Positions 36,325-45,101 of a stretch of DNA of 64,000 nucleotides are shown one piece after another. The notes under the pieces are model-generated. The model searched no databases and was not told where the DNA came from. It saw only the letters and a list, made by a program, of their open reading frames with translations. The position numbers and the translations under genes were made by a program. Each line of letters starts with the position of its first letter. Position 1 is the stretch's first letter. This stretch comes from Scandinavium vulneris_A (GTDB lineage Bacteria; Pseudomonadota; Gammaproteobacteria; Enterobacterales; Enterobacteriaceae), in NCBI GenBank assembly GCA_046518185.1, contig JBKGRZ010000004.1, positions 434,001-498,000 of the forward strand. Direction: 5' to 3'.

Positions 36325-37817
36325 ATGCAACAGTAGAGTGGGGTGATGAACCTTTACGCTGGCAGGATGTGGCTCGCGTCGCGCGGGGCAAAGCGACCTT
36401 AACCCTCAGCGACAGCATCTGGTCGCGCCTCGCGCAGGGACGCGAAATAGTGGCCCTGATTGTGGCTTCAGGCCACGTGGCGTATGGCGTTAACACCGGC
36501 CTGGGCGCGTTGTGCAATATCAGTTTGCCGGAAGAACAACTCAGCCAGCTGTCGCGCAATACCTTGCTCAGCCACGCCTGTGGCGTCGGTCCGCTGCTGG
36601 ATGAGGCGCAAACTCGGGCCATCATGTGTGCAGCGATTGCCAATTACAGCCACGGTAAATCCGGGATCTCCCCGGCGATTGTCGAACAGCTATTGGCGTT
36701 TTTGAATCAGCAGATTACCCCGCAGGTGCCATCGCAGGGCTCGGTGGGCTATCTCTCGCACATGGCACACATTGGCCTGGCGCTGATGGGCGTCGGCGAT
36801 GTCAGCTGGCGGGGCGCGGTAGTTCCCGCCGAACAGGCGCTGGCCGAGGCCGGGCTTAAGCCGATTTCACCCGGTGCGAAAGAGGGGCTGAGCCTGGTGA
36901 ACGGCACGCCGTGCATGACCGGTCTGGCCTGTCTGGCGCTGGACGACGCACAGCGTCTGCTGGATTGGGCAGACGTCACTGGCGCGATGAGTTTTGAAGC
37001 GCTGCGCGGGCAAATCGTCGCCTTCGACGAAGAGATCCTCGCCCTGAAAGCCAGCCCGGGAATTCAGCACAGCGGTGCCCGCCTGCGCAGATTATTGGCC
37101 GACAGCGCGCTACTGGCCGAAAGCGTTGGGGTTCGTACCCAGGATGCGCTCAGTTTGCGCTCAATGCCGCAGGTTCACGGCGCGTGTCGGGATCAGTTCA
37201 TTCACGCGCGTCAGCAGGTTGAAACTGAGCTCAACGCCTGCACCGATAATCCGCTGGTGCTCGGCACGCCGGATAACTGGCGCGTGGTGTCGCAGGCCAA
37301 TCCGCACGGTGAATCGGTGGCGATGGCCTGTGATGTGCTGGCGATTGCCATGGCGGAGTTGGGCAGTATGTCTGAGCGTCGCCTCGACCGGCTGGTTAAC
37401 CCGCTGGTGAGCGGCTTACCGGCGTTTCTGGTGGCGAAACCCGGGGTCAATTCCGGGATGATGATCGCCCAGTACGTGGCGGCCTCGCTGTGCGGTGAGA
37501 ATAAACAGCTTGCCCAGCCCGCAGTGCTGGATAACTTCGTGACTTCCGCTTTGCAGGAAGACCACTTAAGCCTCGGTACCGGTAGCGCGCTCAAGCTGCA
37601 TCGCCTTCTCGGCAACCTGTATCACATCATCGGGATCGAATATCTGCTGGCGGCTCAGGCGCTGCATTTCCACGGTGAACATAAACTGGCGCCGGGCACC
37701 CGTCAGAGCCTGGCGCTGCTGCGCGAAACCGTCGCCCCGTGGGAAGACGACCGCTGGCTGGCGCCGGAGATTGGCAAAGCGGTCAACGTGCTTAAACATC
37801 ATCAACCGGGATATTAG
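36321..37817 (+). CDS. HutH-like ammonia-lyase lacking the MIO triad
   Basis: A 498-residue member of the histidine/phenylalanine ammonia-lyase superfamily. Recognisable pieces are YGVNTGLG (Y55), LSHACGVG (H85), GLSLVNGT (N194), QVHGACRDQ and LQEDHLSL (E413). The cofactor region is abnormal: after GSVG (140-143) the Ala-Ser-Gly that forms the MIO prosthetic group and three following residues are missing, and the chain continues YLSHMAHI. The segment that usually reads QDPYSLR here reads QDALSLR, losing the second catalytic tyrosine. Classical histidase chemistry is therefore doubtful. It starts with GTG coupled to the ATPase gene and sits opposite hutU in a hut-like cluster. It could be a divergent enzyme or a binding protein. 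Confidence 0.85.
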   Translation: MNATVEWGDEPLRWQDVARVARGKATLTLSDSIWSRLAQGREIVALIVASGHVAYGVNTGLGALCNISLPEEQLSQLSRNTLLSHACGVGPLLDEAQTRAIMCAAIANYSHGKSGISPAIVEQLLAFLNQQITPQVPSQGSVGYLSHMAHIGLALMGVGDVSWRGAVVPAEQALAEAGLKPISPGAKEGLSLVNGTPCMTGLACLALDDAQRLLDWADVTGAMSFEALRGQIVAFDEEILALKASPGIQHSGARLRRLLADSALLAESVGVRTQDALSLRSMPQVHGACRDQFIHARQQVETELNACTDNPLVLGTPDNWRVVSQANPHGESVAMACDVLAIAMAELGSMSERRLDRLVNPLVSGLPAFLVAKPGVNSGMMIAQYVAASLCGENKQLAQPAVLDNFVTSALQEDHLSLGTGSALKLHRLLGNLYHIIGIEYLLAAQALHFHGEHKLAPGTRQSLALLRETVAPWEDDRWLAPEIGKAVNVLKHHQPGY

Positions 37818-37827
37818 CGAGGCATCC

Positions 37828-39255
37828 ATGTCGTCATTTTCATCAGCCGACCCGCAGACAGGGCAGAAACAGGGGCGAATTTCCGAAACGCGCTCCATTG
37901 ATTACATCCCGGATAACGAGCGTCACGGGCAGATTTTCAGCCAGTTCACGCTGTGGTTTGGCGGCAATTTACAGATAACCGCGATAGTCACCGGTGCGCT
38001 GGCGGTGGTGCTGGGTGGCGACGTGGTGTGGTCGCTGATGGGTCTGCTGGTGGGGCAAGTTCTTGGCGCGGCGGTGATGTCGCTGCATGCGTTACAGGGT
38101 CCACGTCTGGGCTTGCCGCAGATGATAATCAGCCGTGCGCAGTTCGGCGTCTTCGGGGCAGTTATCCCGCTGGCGCTGGTGTGTGTGATGTACGTCGGTT
38201 TCTCGGCCAGCGGTACGGTGCTGGCCGGACAGGCGATGGCCAAACTGCTGGCGGTGAGTAATGAAGCCGGGATGATCATTTTCAGCGCCATTATTATTGT
38301 CATCGCGGTGCTCGGATATAAGGTTATCCATAAACTCGGCAAGGTGGCGAGCATCGTCGGTGTGCTGGCGTTCGCGTGGCTGTTTGTGTCGCTGCTGTTG
38401 GCGACTGATTTCAACACCATCGTGCAGAATAACCATTTCTCATGGGCCAATTTCCTGCTGGCGATTTCGCTTTCGTCCTCCTGGCAGATCGCATTTTGCC
38501 CGTACGTGTCTGACTATTCGCGCTATCTGCCGCGAAATGTCTCCGGTAAAAAGACCTTCTTCGCCGTTTTCAGCGGCACGGTGTTAGGCACCCAGGCGTC
38601 GATGACCCTGGGGGTAATTGCCGCCGCCATCGCCGGAAGCGCGTTTCCGGGGCATGAGGTGAGTTACATCGTCGGCCTGGGGAAAAGCAACGTGATGGCG
38701 ATGGTTATCTATTTCGCCATCTGCTTTGGCAAAATCACCTTCACCACCCTCAATGCCTACGGCAGCTTTATGTCGCTGACTACCATCGTGTCTGGCTTTC
38801 GCCAGCAGGTGACGCTGAGCCAGAAATGCCGGGTGAGTTTTGTGGTGTTGATGGTGGCGATTTCCTGCGTGATAGCTCTGCTGAGCGAACCGGCGTTCCT
38901 GAAACACTTCACCCATTTCCTGCTGTTTCTGCTGGCGTTCTTCGTGCCCTGGAGTGCGATTAGCCTCAGCGATTACTACCTGATTTCCCGCCAGCAGGTG
39001 GATATCCCGGCGTTGTTTGATCCGACCGCGCGCTACGGTTACTGGAACCTGTTTGGCATCGGGGTGTACGTGGTGGGGGTGCTGATTCAGCTTCCGTTCA
39101 TCGAAAACCCGTTGTTCCATGGGGCACTGACGTGGCTGTTTGCCGGGAATGACGTGTCGTGGATGATCGGCTGGTTTGGTACTGCGCTGCTGTATATCGG
39201 CTTGCACAAGCTGGATCGTAGAGTATTGCCTGCGCAGACAATTTATCCGTCATAA
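37828..39255 (+). CDS. NCS1-family (CodB-like) permease
   Basis: A 475-residue inner-membrane carrier with about 12 membrane segments, of the nucleobase:cation symporter 1 family. RHGQIFSQFTLWFGGNLQ and the GPRLGLPQMIISRAQFG block are typical. It follows the HutH-like gene by 10 bases. CodB-like genes occur in hut clusters of other bacteria, where urocanate or histidine uptake is suspected. The ATG at 37828 is chosen, with GAGG just upstream, because the open frame before it overlaps the preceding gene. Confidence 0.86.
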   Translation: MSSFSSADPQTGQKQGRISETRSIDYIPDNERHGQIFSQFTLWFGGNLQITAIVTGALAVVLGGDVVWSLMGLLVGQVLGAAVMSLHALQGPRLGLPQMIISRAQFGVFGAVIPLALVCVMYVGFSASGTVLAGQAMAKLLAVSNEAGMIIFSAIIIVIAVLGYKVIHKLGKVASIVGVLAFAWLFVSLLLATDFNTIVQNNHFSWANFLLAISLSSSWQIAFCPYVSDYSRYLPRNVSGKKTFFAVFSGTVLGTQASMTLGVIAAAIAGSAFPGHEVSYIVGLGKSNVMAMVIYFAICFGKITFTTLNAYGSFMSLTTIVSGFRQQVTLSQKCRVSFVVLMVAISCVIALLSEPAFLKHFTHFLLFLLAFFVPWSAISLSDYYLISRQQVDIPALFDPTARYGYWNLFGIGVYVVGVLIQLPFIENPLFHGALTWLFAGNDVSWMIGWFGTALLYIGLHKLDRRVLPAQTIYPS

Positions 39256-39261
39256 AAATTA

Positions 39262-39333
39262 GCCCGGCGGCGCTTCGCGTGCCTGGCCTACGGGATCGGA
39301 ATGTAGGCCTGTGCAAGCGAAGTGCCGCCGGGC
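39262..39333. repeat. REP/BIME-type inverted repeat
   Basis: GCCCGGCGGCGCTTCGC at the left pairs with GCGAAGTGCCGCCGGGC at the right, around a centre with GCCTGGCCTACGG and TGTAGGCCTG. It lies between the convergent NCS1 permease and pseudokinase genes and could end both transcripts. It resembles the REP units earlier in the window. Confidence 0.82.
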
Positions 39334-39343
39334 AATTTGTGTG

Positions 39344-40717
39344 TTATGCCTGCGGGTCAATCAACCAGGTGCCGGGTTTATCCACGGTGATGGTCGCGCT
39401 CCGAGTCAGCTGCCCGTTACGCAGCGTCAGCTGGTATTTGCCCGGGGAGAATTGCACCGCCGCATAGCCGTTCACCGGGGTTGGCATTTTCTGCACTTTG
39501 CCGTTCACTTCCAGCTGATCACCATTCGCCACGTGAATATACACCCGGGTGAGGGCGGCCCCCGCTCCTGCTGATTTGGCGATGGTCCCGGTTGGTGCGG
39601 CGCTGCGTACCGGGGCGGTGGACGCCACCTCGGTGGATGCGCTGCGACCAAACAATATTCCTCCGGCGACCAGACCCACCAGCACGCCAGCGGCAATCTG
39701 TAACGGCGTGCGCTGCTTTTTCCACCAGGGTTCGGCGGCGTTGGGTTCTTTCGGCGGCTGCTCCACCGGAACTAACATCGACCCGGTCGGGCTGGCCGAC
39801 GGCAGTTCCCCGGCCTGGTTCAGGGGAATACCCGCCAGCGCGGCGAACTCGGCGATGGTCTGCGGACGGTCTTCCGGTCGCAGGGCCAGCGTGCGGTCAA
39901 TGGCCTGCAACAACGGCAGGGAATACCCTTCCGGGGCGCTTTCAGCCAGCGGAACGCAGTTATCCTGAATACTGCGCGTGACGCTGGCGGGCGGACGATT
40001 GCCGGTGATCAGCGTGTAGAGGATCGCGCCCAGGGAATAGATATCGGTCCACGGGCCGGGCGGATTGTCGATATCGTCAGAATATTGTTCCAGCGGAGTA
40101 AAGCCCGGATGCAGCAGCGTTTTATTCACTTCACCATTTTCACCGCTGGTCTGGCGCAGAGCCCCAAATTCCAGCAGCAGCGGCAGGCCGTTGTCCTGGA
40201 TATGGATGCTGTTGAGCGACAGCCGACAATGGATAAAGCCTTTGTCATGCAGCGCCGCCAGCGCCCCGCAGAGCATTGGCAGCATTCGGCGCAGCCAGGC
40301 TTCGTTGATCTGTTCGGGATGCTGCTGGAAGAGATCGGCCAGCGAGACGCCGCTGTAAACCGGGGTCGCGGCGTAGGCCGTTTCGTTATAGGTCCAGAAA
40401 CGCAGAATTTGCACCACGTTCGGGTGATTCAGGCGCGCAAGCTGGCGGGCTTCGTGAATAAACCCCTCCAGCCCGACGCTAAACGCCGACTGATCTTGCT
40501 TGCTGCGCGGCACCAGACGCTGGCTCTCGCTGCGAACGGTCAGGGTGCGCGGTAAAAATTCGCGGATCGCCACCTGACGTTCGAGCTGATGGTCCAGGGC
40601 GCGGTAGACGATGTTGTCGTTACTGGTGTCAATGACATCCTGAATTTCAAACTCATCAAAACGATAACCTGGGGGCAGAGCGTCGGGCGGTCGCTGTGTG
40701 TAATCGGTATCTGTCAT
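39344..40717 (-). CDS. Membrane-anchored Ser/Thr kinase-like protein (probable pseudokinase)
   Basis: A 457-residue protein with a kinase fold (about 18-295), a single membrane segment (about 338-357) and a C-terminal periplasmic domain with a PEGA-like PGKYQLTLRNGQ stretch. The fold is supported by VAIREFLP, HPNVVQI, TPLEQYS and WTDIYSLGAILYTLITG. Key residues are altered: no glycine-rich loop (DTSNDNIVYRA), the ATP lysine is R52, the HRD-type loop reads HCRLSLNS (no catalytic Asp or Asn) and DFG reads EFG (E183). It is therefore likely a pseudokinase or scaffold. It is the last gene of a three-gene operon. Confidence 0.83.
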   Translation of the reverse strand: MTDTDYTQRPPDALPPGYRFDEFEIQDVIDTSNDNIVYRALDHQLERQVAIREFLPRTLTVRSESQRLVPRSKQDQSAFSVGLEGFIHEARQLARLNHPNVVQILRFWTYNETAYAATPVYSGVSLADLFQQHPEQINEAWLRRMLPMLCGALAALHDKGFIHCRLSLNSIHIQDNGLPLLLEFGALRQTSGENGEVNKTLLHPGFTPLEQYSDDIDNPPGPWTDIYSLGAILYTLITGNRPPASVTRSIQDNCVPLAESAPEGYSLPLLQAIDRTLALRPEDRPQTIAEFAALAGIPLNQAGELPSASPTGSMLVPVEQPPKEPNAAEPWWKKQRTPLQIAAGVLVGLVAGGILFGRSASTEVASTAPVRSAAPTGTIAKSAGAGAALTRVYIHVANGDQLEVNGKVQKMPTPVNGYAAVQFSPGKYQLTLRNGQLTRSATITVDKPGTWLIDPQA

Positions 40718-40748
40718 GCTACGGATCTCAGCTCTTTAAGTGACAACA

Positions 40749-41699
40749 TCAATTCTGGGTGCGCCATGCGCCGACTGCCGGATCGCGTAACTGCGTTTGC
40801 AGCGAGTCAATCAACAGCAGGGTCATCGGGGATTTCGGCTCCAGCCAACCCGCCCAGGCTTTACGCACCTGATTGAGCTGCGTTTGCAGGCTGGCTTCAT
40901 CCATCGCCATTTCACGCGGGACTTTGACGGCAATGGTGCCGGTCGCCACCCAGGCGTTGAGTTCAGGTTTGTACGGCAGGATCATCCAGCTCTGCGGTGC
41001 CTGTTCGTTGCTCACCACCATCCGCTCGTTGTTGAGCGTGGTAATCAGCAGGCTGTTGGCATCGGCCCCGTCGCGCAGACCGCTGACCGGGAAACCGTGG
41101 ACGAAGGTCATCGGCAGACGCTTCTCGCCCGCGCTGCCGCTCTGGACAACCTCGCTACGACCGCTTAACCAGCCACCTTTTTCACATAGGCCATCGGGGA
41201 TAAACAGCGCCGATGCGCCGGAACCGGCGGTCCAGAAGGTGCGCAAATGGCAGCCATCCTGCAAGGTAAATTCCTGCCACGGAGTTCTGTCGGCGGGAAC
41301 AGATTTTTCGTTGGATTGCGTTGGGGCGGCGGCATCGCTTTCCTGAATGGGTGTCACGTTGACATCCCAGTCGCTGTCGCGATCGGCTGTACCAAAGGCC
41401 AGCATCGCGCCCTGCGGATCTTCCATTCGCCAATGCACCCGTTGTAGGGTCGAACACTGGCTTTCGAGCAGCGTGCCGAGTCGCGGCATAAACCCGTTCA
41501 GGATAGACGGGTTCTGATCGCCGTTAGCCACAATGCGCAACGGTAATTCTTTCGCACACCAGCTCTGCGGCGAATTACTTTTGATGTTATCAATCCAGAT
41601 ATCCAGCTTCTGCGAGGGTGACTGGACAAAACGGTAGTTTTCCGCCCAGGCGCCAGAAGATGCCAGCAGTAATGCCACACCTGAAAGCCAGAATTTCAT
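40749..41699 (-). CDS. Secreted protein of unknown function
   Basis: A 316-residue protein with a clear signal peptide (MKFWLSGVALLLASSGAWA, cleavage about residue 19). No known domain is recognised. It has several cysteines (for example in SWCAKEL, ESQCSTL, DGCHLRTF and DGLCEKGG) that could form disulfides in the periplasm. It is transcribed with the SH3-like lipoprotein before it (57-base gap) and the pseudokinase after it (31-base gap), which suggests a common envelope task. Confidence 0.78.
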   Translation of the reverse strand: MKFWLSGVALLLASSGAWAENYRFVQSPSQKLDIWIDNIKSNSPQSWCAKELPLRIVANGDQNPSILNGFMPRLGTLLESQCSTLQRVHWRMEDPQGAMLAFGTADRDSDWDVNVTPIQESDAAAPTQSNEKSVPADRTPWQEFTLQDGCHLRTFWTAGSGASALFIPDGLCEKGGWLSGRSEVVQSGSAGEKRLPMTFVHGFPVSGLRDGADANSLLITTLNNERMVVSNEQAPQSWMILPYKPELNAWVATGTIAVKVPREMAMDEASLQTQLNQVRKAWAGWLEPKSPMTLLLIDSLQTQLRDPAVGAWRTQN

Positions 41700-41756
41700 A
41701 GATTTCCTTTATGCATCCAAAAACGGGTAAACAGAAACGCGGGGACAGAATAAAGA

Positions 41757-42254
41757 TTAGTTAATAATCCAGGTTCCGCTGTTGGCGTTCTGACAAGCCT
41801 TACTGTTGCTATCCACGTTCACGCAGGTAGTTTTTTTGCTGCCACCCTTCCGGGCGCGCGGGCGATCTTTCTTCAGCGTTTGCGCATACAGCTCGCTTTT
41901 CACCAACGCGCGCGGCGGCACGTAGCCCATCAGCTCCTGCTTATCTTCTTGTGCAATCGCCAGCCAGTCGTTCTCGACGCTGCCGAGCACGGTGTAGGTT
42001 TTGCCGTTTTCCAGCTCGCCCAGCACCTTGCCGCCAAAATCAGGCGTATTCATGACTGAACCGGCATACAGCGCCCGGTAGCTGGCATTGATGGGGGTAA
42101 ATTCTTTGGGTACGGCAACGATATAACGATGGGTAAGCGTGACGCCATTCACCTGGCTTGTGACCAGGGTGTCGTCAGTCATTTTCGGCGCAGGGGCTTT
42201 ACAGCCGACCAGCACGGTGACGACCAATAGAGGCAATAAATTTCGCAATTTCAT
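41757..42254 (-). CDS. SH3-like lipoprotein
   Basis: A 165-residue protein with a lipoprotein signal: VLVGC places the lipidated cysteine at residue 18. Residues about 60-118 (YRALYAGSVMNTPDFGGKVLGELENGKTYTVLGSVENDWLAI) look like a bacterial SH3 domain, which often binds peptidoglycan. The tail is basic (KKDRPRARKGGSKK) and has two cysteines. It is the first gene of the operon with the secreted protein and the pseudokinase. The function is not known. Confidence 0.8.
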   Translation of the reverse strand: MKLRNLLPLLVVTVLVGCKAPAPKMTDDTLVTSQVNGVTLTHRYIVAVPKEFTPINASYRALYAGSVMNTPDFGGKVLGELENGKTYTVLGSVENDWLAIAQEDKQELMGYVPPRALVKSELYAQTLKKDRPRARKGGSKKTTCVNVDSNSKACQNANSGTWIIN

Positions 42255-42458
42255 TCTGACGTTCCCTGCAACTCGAATGGTTTTGGGTATGGATATTTAA
42301 CAAGTGTTTAGCACGGATGGGTTGATTTTACATAGCCTGATTAACAATACAATGCTGCTTACACGGATATTTCTGGTGCATCGGTTTGATTTATAAGCAA
42401 AGGCAGCGGCTGGCAGCGGTTTCTGCCGAGATTTACCTCAATGTGGGGGACCAAAGGA

Positions 42459-42486
42459 ATGACTCCCGGCGAGGGTGGGAGTCATT
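42459..42486. terminator. Hairpin downstream of ydeP
   Basis: ATGACTCCC and GGGAGTCAT form an almost perfect stem of about nine base pairs, 47-74 bases past the ydeP stop. The tail is only weakly T-rich, so termination is uncertain. It lies in the 278-base gap between ydeP and the SH3-like lipoprotein gene; the rest of that gap is A+T-rich promoter-like sequence for the lipoprotein operon. Confidence 0.5.
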
Positions 42487-42532
42487 TATGGCGTGAATGA
42501 TTACTGCTTTTTATCCATCTCTTCTCTGGCGT

Positions 42533-44878
42533 CTATGGCCTTACAGTAGGATGGTCAGGGTTTGGCGTAAACGACAAAATTGCCTTTGCTTCTAGCGGAC
42601 GGATCTCTTTCGAGCGCAGGGTGACCCTGACCGGCACCGATTTATATGACGGGGTGCCGCTGTCTTCATCCAGATAATTCAGCGGCACCAGCACATTGGC
42701 TTCCGGGTAATACGCCCCGACCGAGCCGGGCGCGATGTTATAGGCCACCACGGTAATATCCTCTAAGCGCTGGTCACTGCCGGGTAGCGCGGTGGCAATA
42801 TCCACCCGATCGCCATGCTCCAGCCCGAGCTGCGCCATATCGCCCTCATTCATAAACAGCACATCCCGTCGACCAAACACGCCGCGGTAACGGTCATCCA
42901 GCGCGTAAATGGTGGTGTTGTACTGATCATGGCTGCGCAGGGTTATCATGCGTAAAGTCTGTTCCCCTTCACCTTTGGCATTCTCATCAACGCCGTGAAA
43001 CACCGAGAACATTGCTTTGCCGCTGGCGGTGGGCCAGACACGTTCCGTTGGCGGGAGTGGCATGCGAAAACCGCCCGGAACGCGGATCCGTCGGTTGTAA
43101 TCGGTAAAGCCAGGAATGGTTTTTTCAATCAGATCGCGAATGCGGTCGTAATCGGCGATCAGTTCGGTCCAGGCGACTTTGCTGTGACGCAGGGTCGCTT
43201 TCGCCATCCCCGCAACAATCGCTGGTTCTGAGAGCAGCTGTGGCGAGGCAGGTTTTAACTTGCCGGAGGAGGCGTGAACCATCGACATTGAATCTTCCAC
43301 GGTGATCGACTGCCGACCGGTTTGTTGCAAATCCAGCTCGGTGCGGCCCAGACACGGGAAAATGTAGGTTTCTTTGGCAACCAGCAGATGGGTGCGATTG
43401 AGTTTGGTGCCGACGTGGACGCTCAAATCGAGTTTTTGCATCGCCGGGAACGCCTGTGCGTGGTCGGGCATCGCCACTGCAAAGTTACCCCCGAGGCAGA
43501 GCATCGCTTTGGCCTGCCCGGCAATCATCGCCTGAGTCGCCATCACCGCATCATGTCCGTGTTTTGCCGGAGGGGTAAAGCCAAACACCTCTTCGAGCCG
43601 GGAAAGGAACGCGGGCGTCGGTTTTTCCGTAATGCCCACCGTGCGGTTGCCCTGCACGTTGGAGTGCCCGCGCAACGGACAAATGCCCGCGCCTGGTTTG
43701 CCGATATTGCCGCGCATCAGCAGCAGGTCAGCAATCAAGCGCACGTTGGCAGTGCCTTTATTGTGCTGGGTCACGCCCATGCCGTAGGTGATGATGGTGG
43801 CGTTCGATTTGGCGTAGGCCGTGGCTACGCTTTCCAGTTGAGCCCGGGTTAAGCCGGATTCCTGCTCGATAGCATCCCAGCCTGTGGCGCGAATATCCGC
43901 GGCGAAATCCTCAAAGCCCTCGGTGTGGGTGCGAATAAATTCTGCATCCAGCACGCCGCCACGTTCCGCATCAAACCCCAGCAGATGTTTGGCAATGCCT
44001 TTTAAGGCCGCGGCATCGCCTCCAGCTTTGACCTGTAAATAGGTCGATGCGATATCCGTCGAACTGTAGGTCGCCATCTCGATAACGCTCTGCGGATCAG
44101 CAAAACGCTCCAGGGCGCGCTCCCGCAGTGGGTTAAAGACGATGATCGGCACCCCGCGTCGGGCCAACTCGTGCAAAGTGCCCATCATCCGCGGATGGTT
44201 GGTGCCCGGGTTATGACCAATGGAAATCACCAGCTCGGTTTTATCAAAATCGTCGAGCGAGACCGTGCCCTTACCGATACCAATCGAACGCGGTAAACCG
44301 GTGCTGGTGGCTTCGTGGCACATATTGGAACAGTCGGGGAAGTTATTGGTGCCGAGTTCGCGGGCAAAGAGCTGGAATAAATACGCGGCTTCGTTTGAGG
44401 CGCGACCGGAGGTGTAGAACTCGACCTCCTCCGGGGCCAGCCCGCGCAGAATTTCGCCGATGCGCGCGAAGGCTTGCTCCCATTCGACCGGACACAGGGT
44501 ATCACTGGCGGGGTCGTACATCAGCGGATGCGTCAGACGGCCATAGCCCTCCAGTTCAAAATCACTTTTCTCCAGCAGCGCTGTGACGCTATTAGCGGCA
44601 AGGAATTCCGGGGTAACGCGTTTGCTGGTCGCTTCCCAGGTCACAGCTTTGGCACCGTTTTCGCAGAACTGGAAGGTGGATTTATGTTCCTTATCCGGCC
44701 ATGCGCAGCCGGGGCAATCGAACCCGTCCGGCTGATTGGTTCGCAGCAACGTGGCGGGGGCGTCAAGGGTGTCCATTTGGGTCCGCACCGCAATCGCCGT
44801 GGCTTTCAGCGCTCCCCATCCACCAGCAGGCCCATCGTAATGTCTTATTCCGGGTACTGCACGTCGTTTGTTGCTCAT
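42533..44878 (-). CDS. ydeP: FdhF/YdeP-family molybdopterin oxidoreductase
   Basis: A 781-residue molybdopterin-dependent enzyme of the YdeP group; in E. coli YdeP is linked to acid resistance but its reaction is unknown. The N-terminus has a CPGC pair that may bind iron-sulfur together with other residues. The molybdopterin fold follows, with FYTSGRASNEAAY, CSNMCHEATSTGL and the NPGTNHPRMM stretch. The C-terminal domain has ALDDRYRGVFGRRDVLFMN and YYPEANVLVPL. No signal peptide is seen, so it should be cytoplasmic. It is divergent from the sulfatase gene across 223 bases. Confidence 0.9.
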   Translation of the reverse strand: MSNKRRAVPGIRHYDGPAGGWGALKATAIAVRTQMDTLDAPATLLRTNQPDGFDCPGCAWPDKEHKSTFQFCENGAKAVTWEATSKRVTPEFLAANSVTALLEKSDFELEGYGRLTHPLMYDPASDTLCPVEWEQAFARIGEILRGLAPEEVEFYTSGRASNEAAYLFQLFARELGTNNFPDCSNMCHEATSTGLPRSIGIGKGTVSLDDFDKTELVISIGHNPGTNHPRMMGTLHELARRGVPIIVFNPLRERALERFADPQSVIEMATYSSTDIASTYLQVKAGGDAAALKGIAKHLLGFDAERGGVLDAEFIRTHTEGFEDFAADIRATGWDAIEQESGLTRAQLESVATAYAKSNATIITYGMGVTQHNKGTANVRLIADLLLMRGNIGKPGAGICPLRGHSNVQGNRTVGITEKPTPAFLSRLEEVFGFTPPAKHGHDAVMATQAMIAGQAKAMLCLGGNFAVAMPDHAQAFPAMQKLDLSVHVGTKLNRTHLLVAKETYIFPCLGRTELDLQQTGRQSITVEDSMSMVHASSGKLKPASPQLLSEPAIVAGMAKATLRHSKVAWTELIADYDRIRDLIEKTIPGFTDYNRRIRVPGGFRMPLPPTERVWPTASGKAMFSVFHGVDENAKGEGEQTLRMITLRSHDQYNTTIYALDDRYRGVFGRRDVLFMNEGDMAQLGLEHGDRVDIATALPGSDQRLEDITVVAYNIAPGSVGAYYPEANVLVPLNYLDEDSGTPSYKSVPVRVTLRSKEIRPLEAKAILSFTPNPDHPTVRP

Positions 44879-45101
44879 ATTGGTTCCTGCTGAAGGGTTT
44901 CAGGAACTATTTTACACAGACCCGCCAATAAAATCTTTTTGTTAACTATTTGTATAGTAATTTGTAAAAACGTAACTGTTTGGTTATATTTGAGCTCGAT
45001 GATGTTCAAAGACAAATATTGTCATTTTATTCAAAGAATTATTACCGCGTGTAACCATTCGGACAATACGAGTATTAAAGGGTTACCCATGAGGAAGAGA
45101 T

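Noticed and set aside
42500..42532. Short ATG frame (MDKKQ) after ydeP
   Set aside because: Five codons with no context that would support translation.
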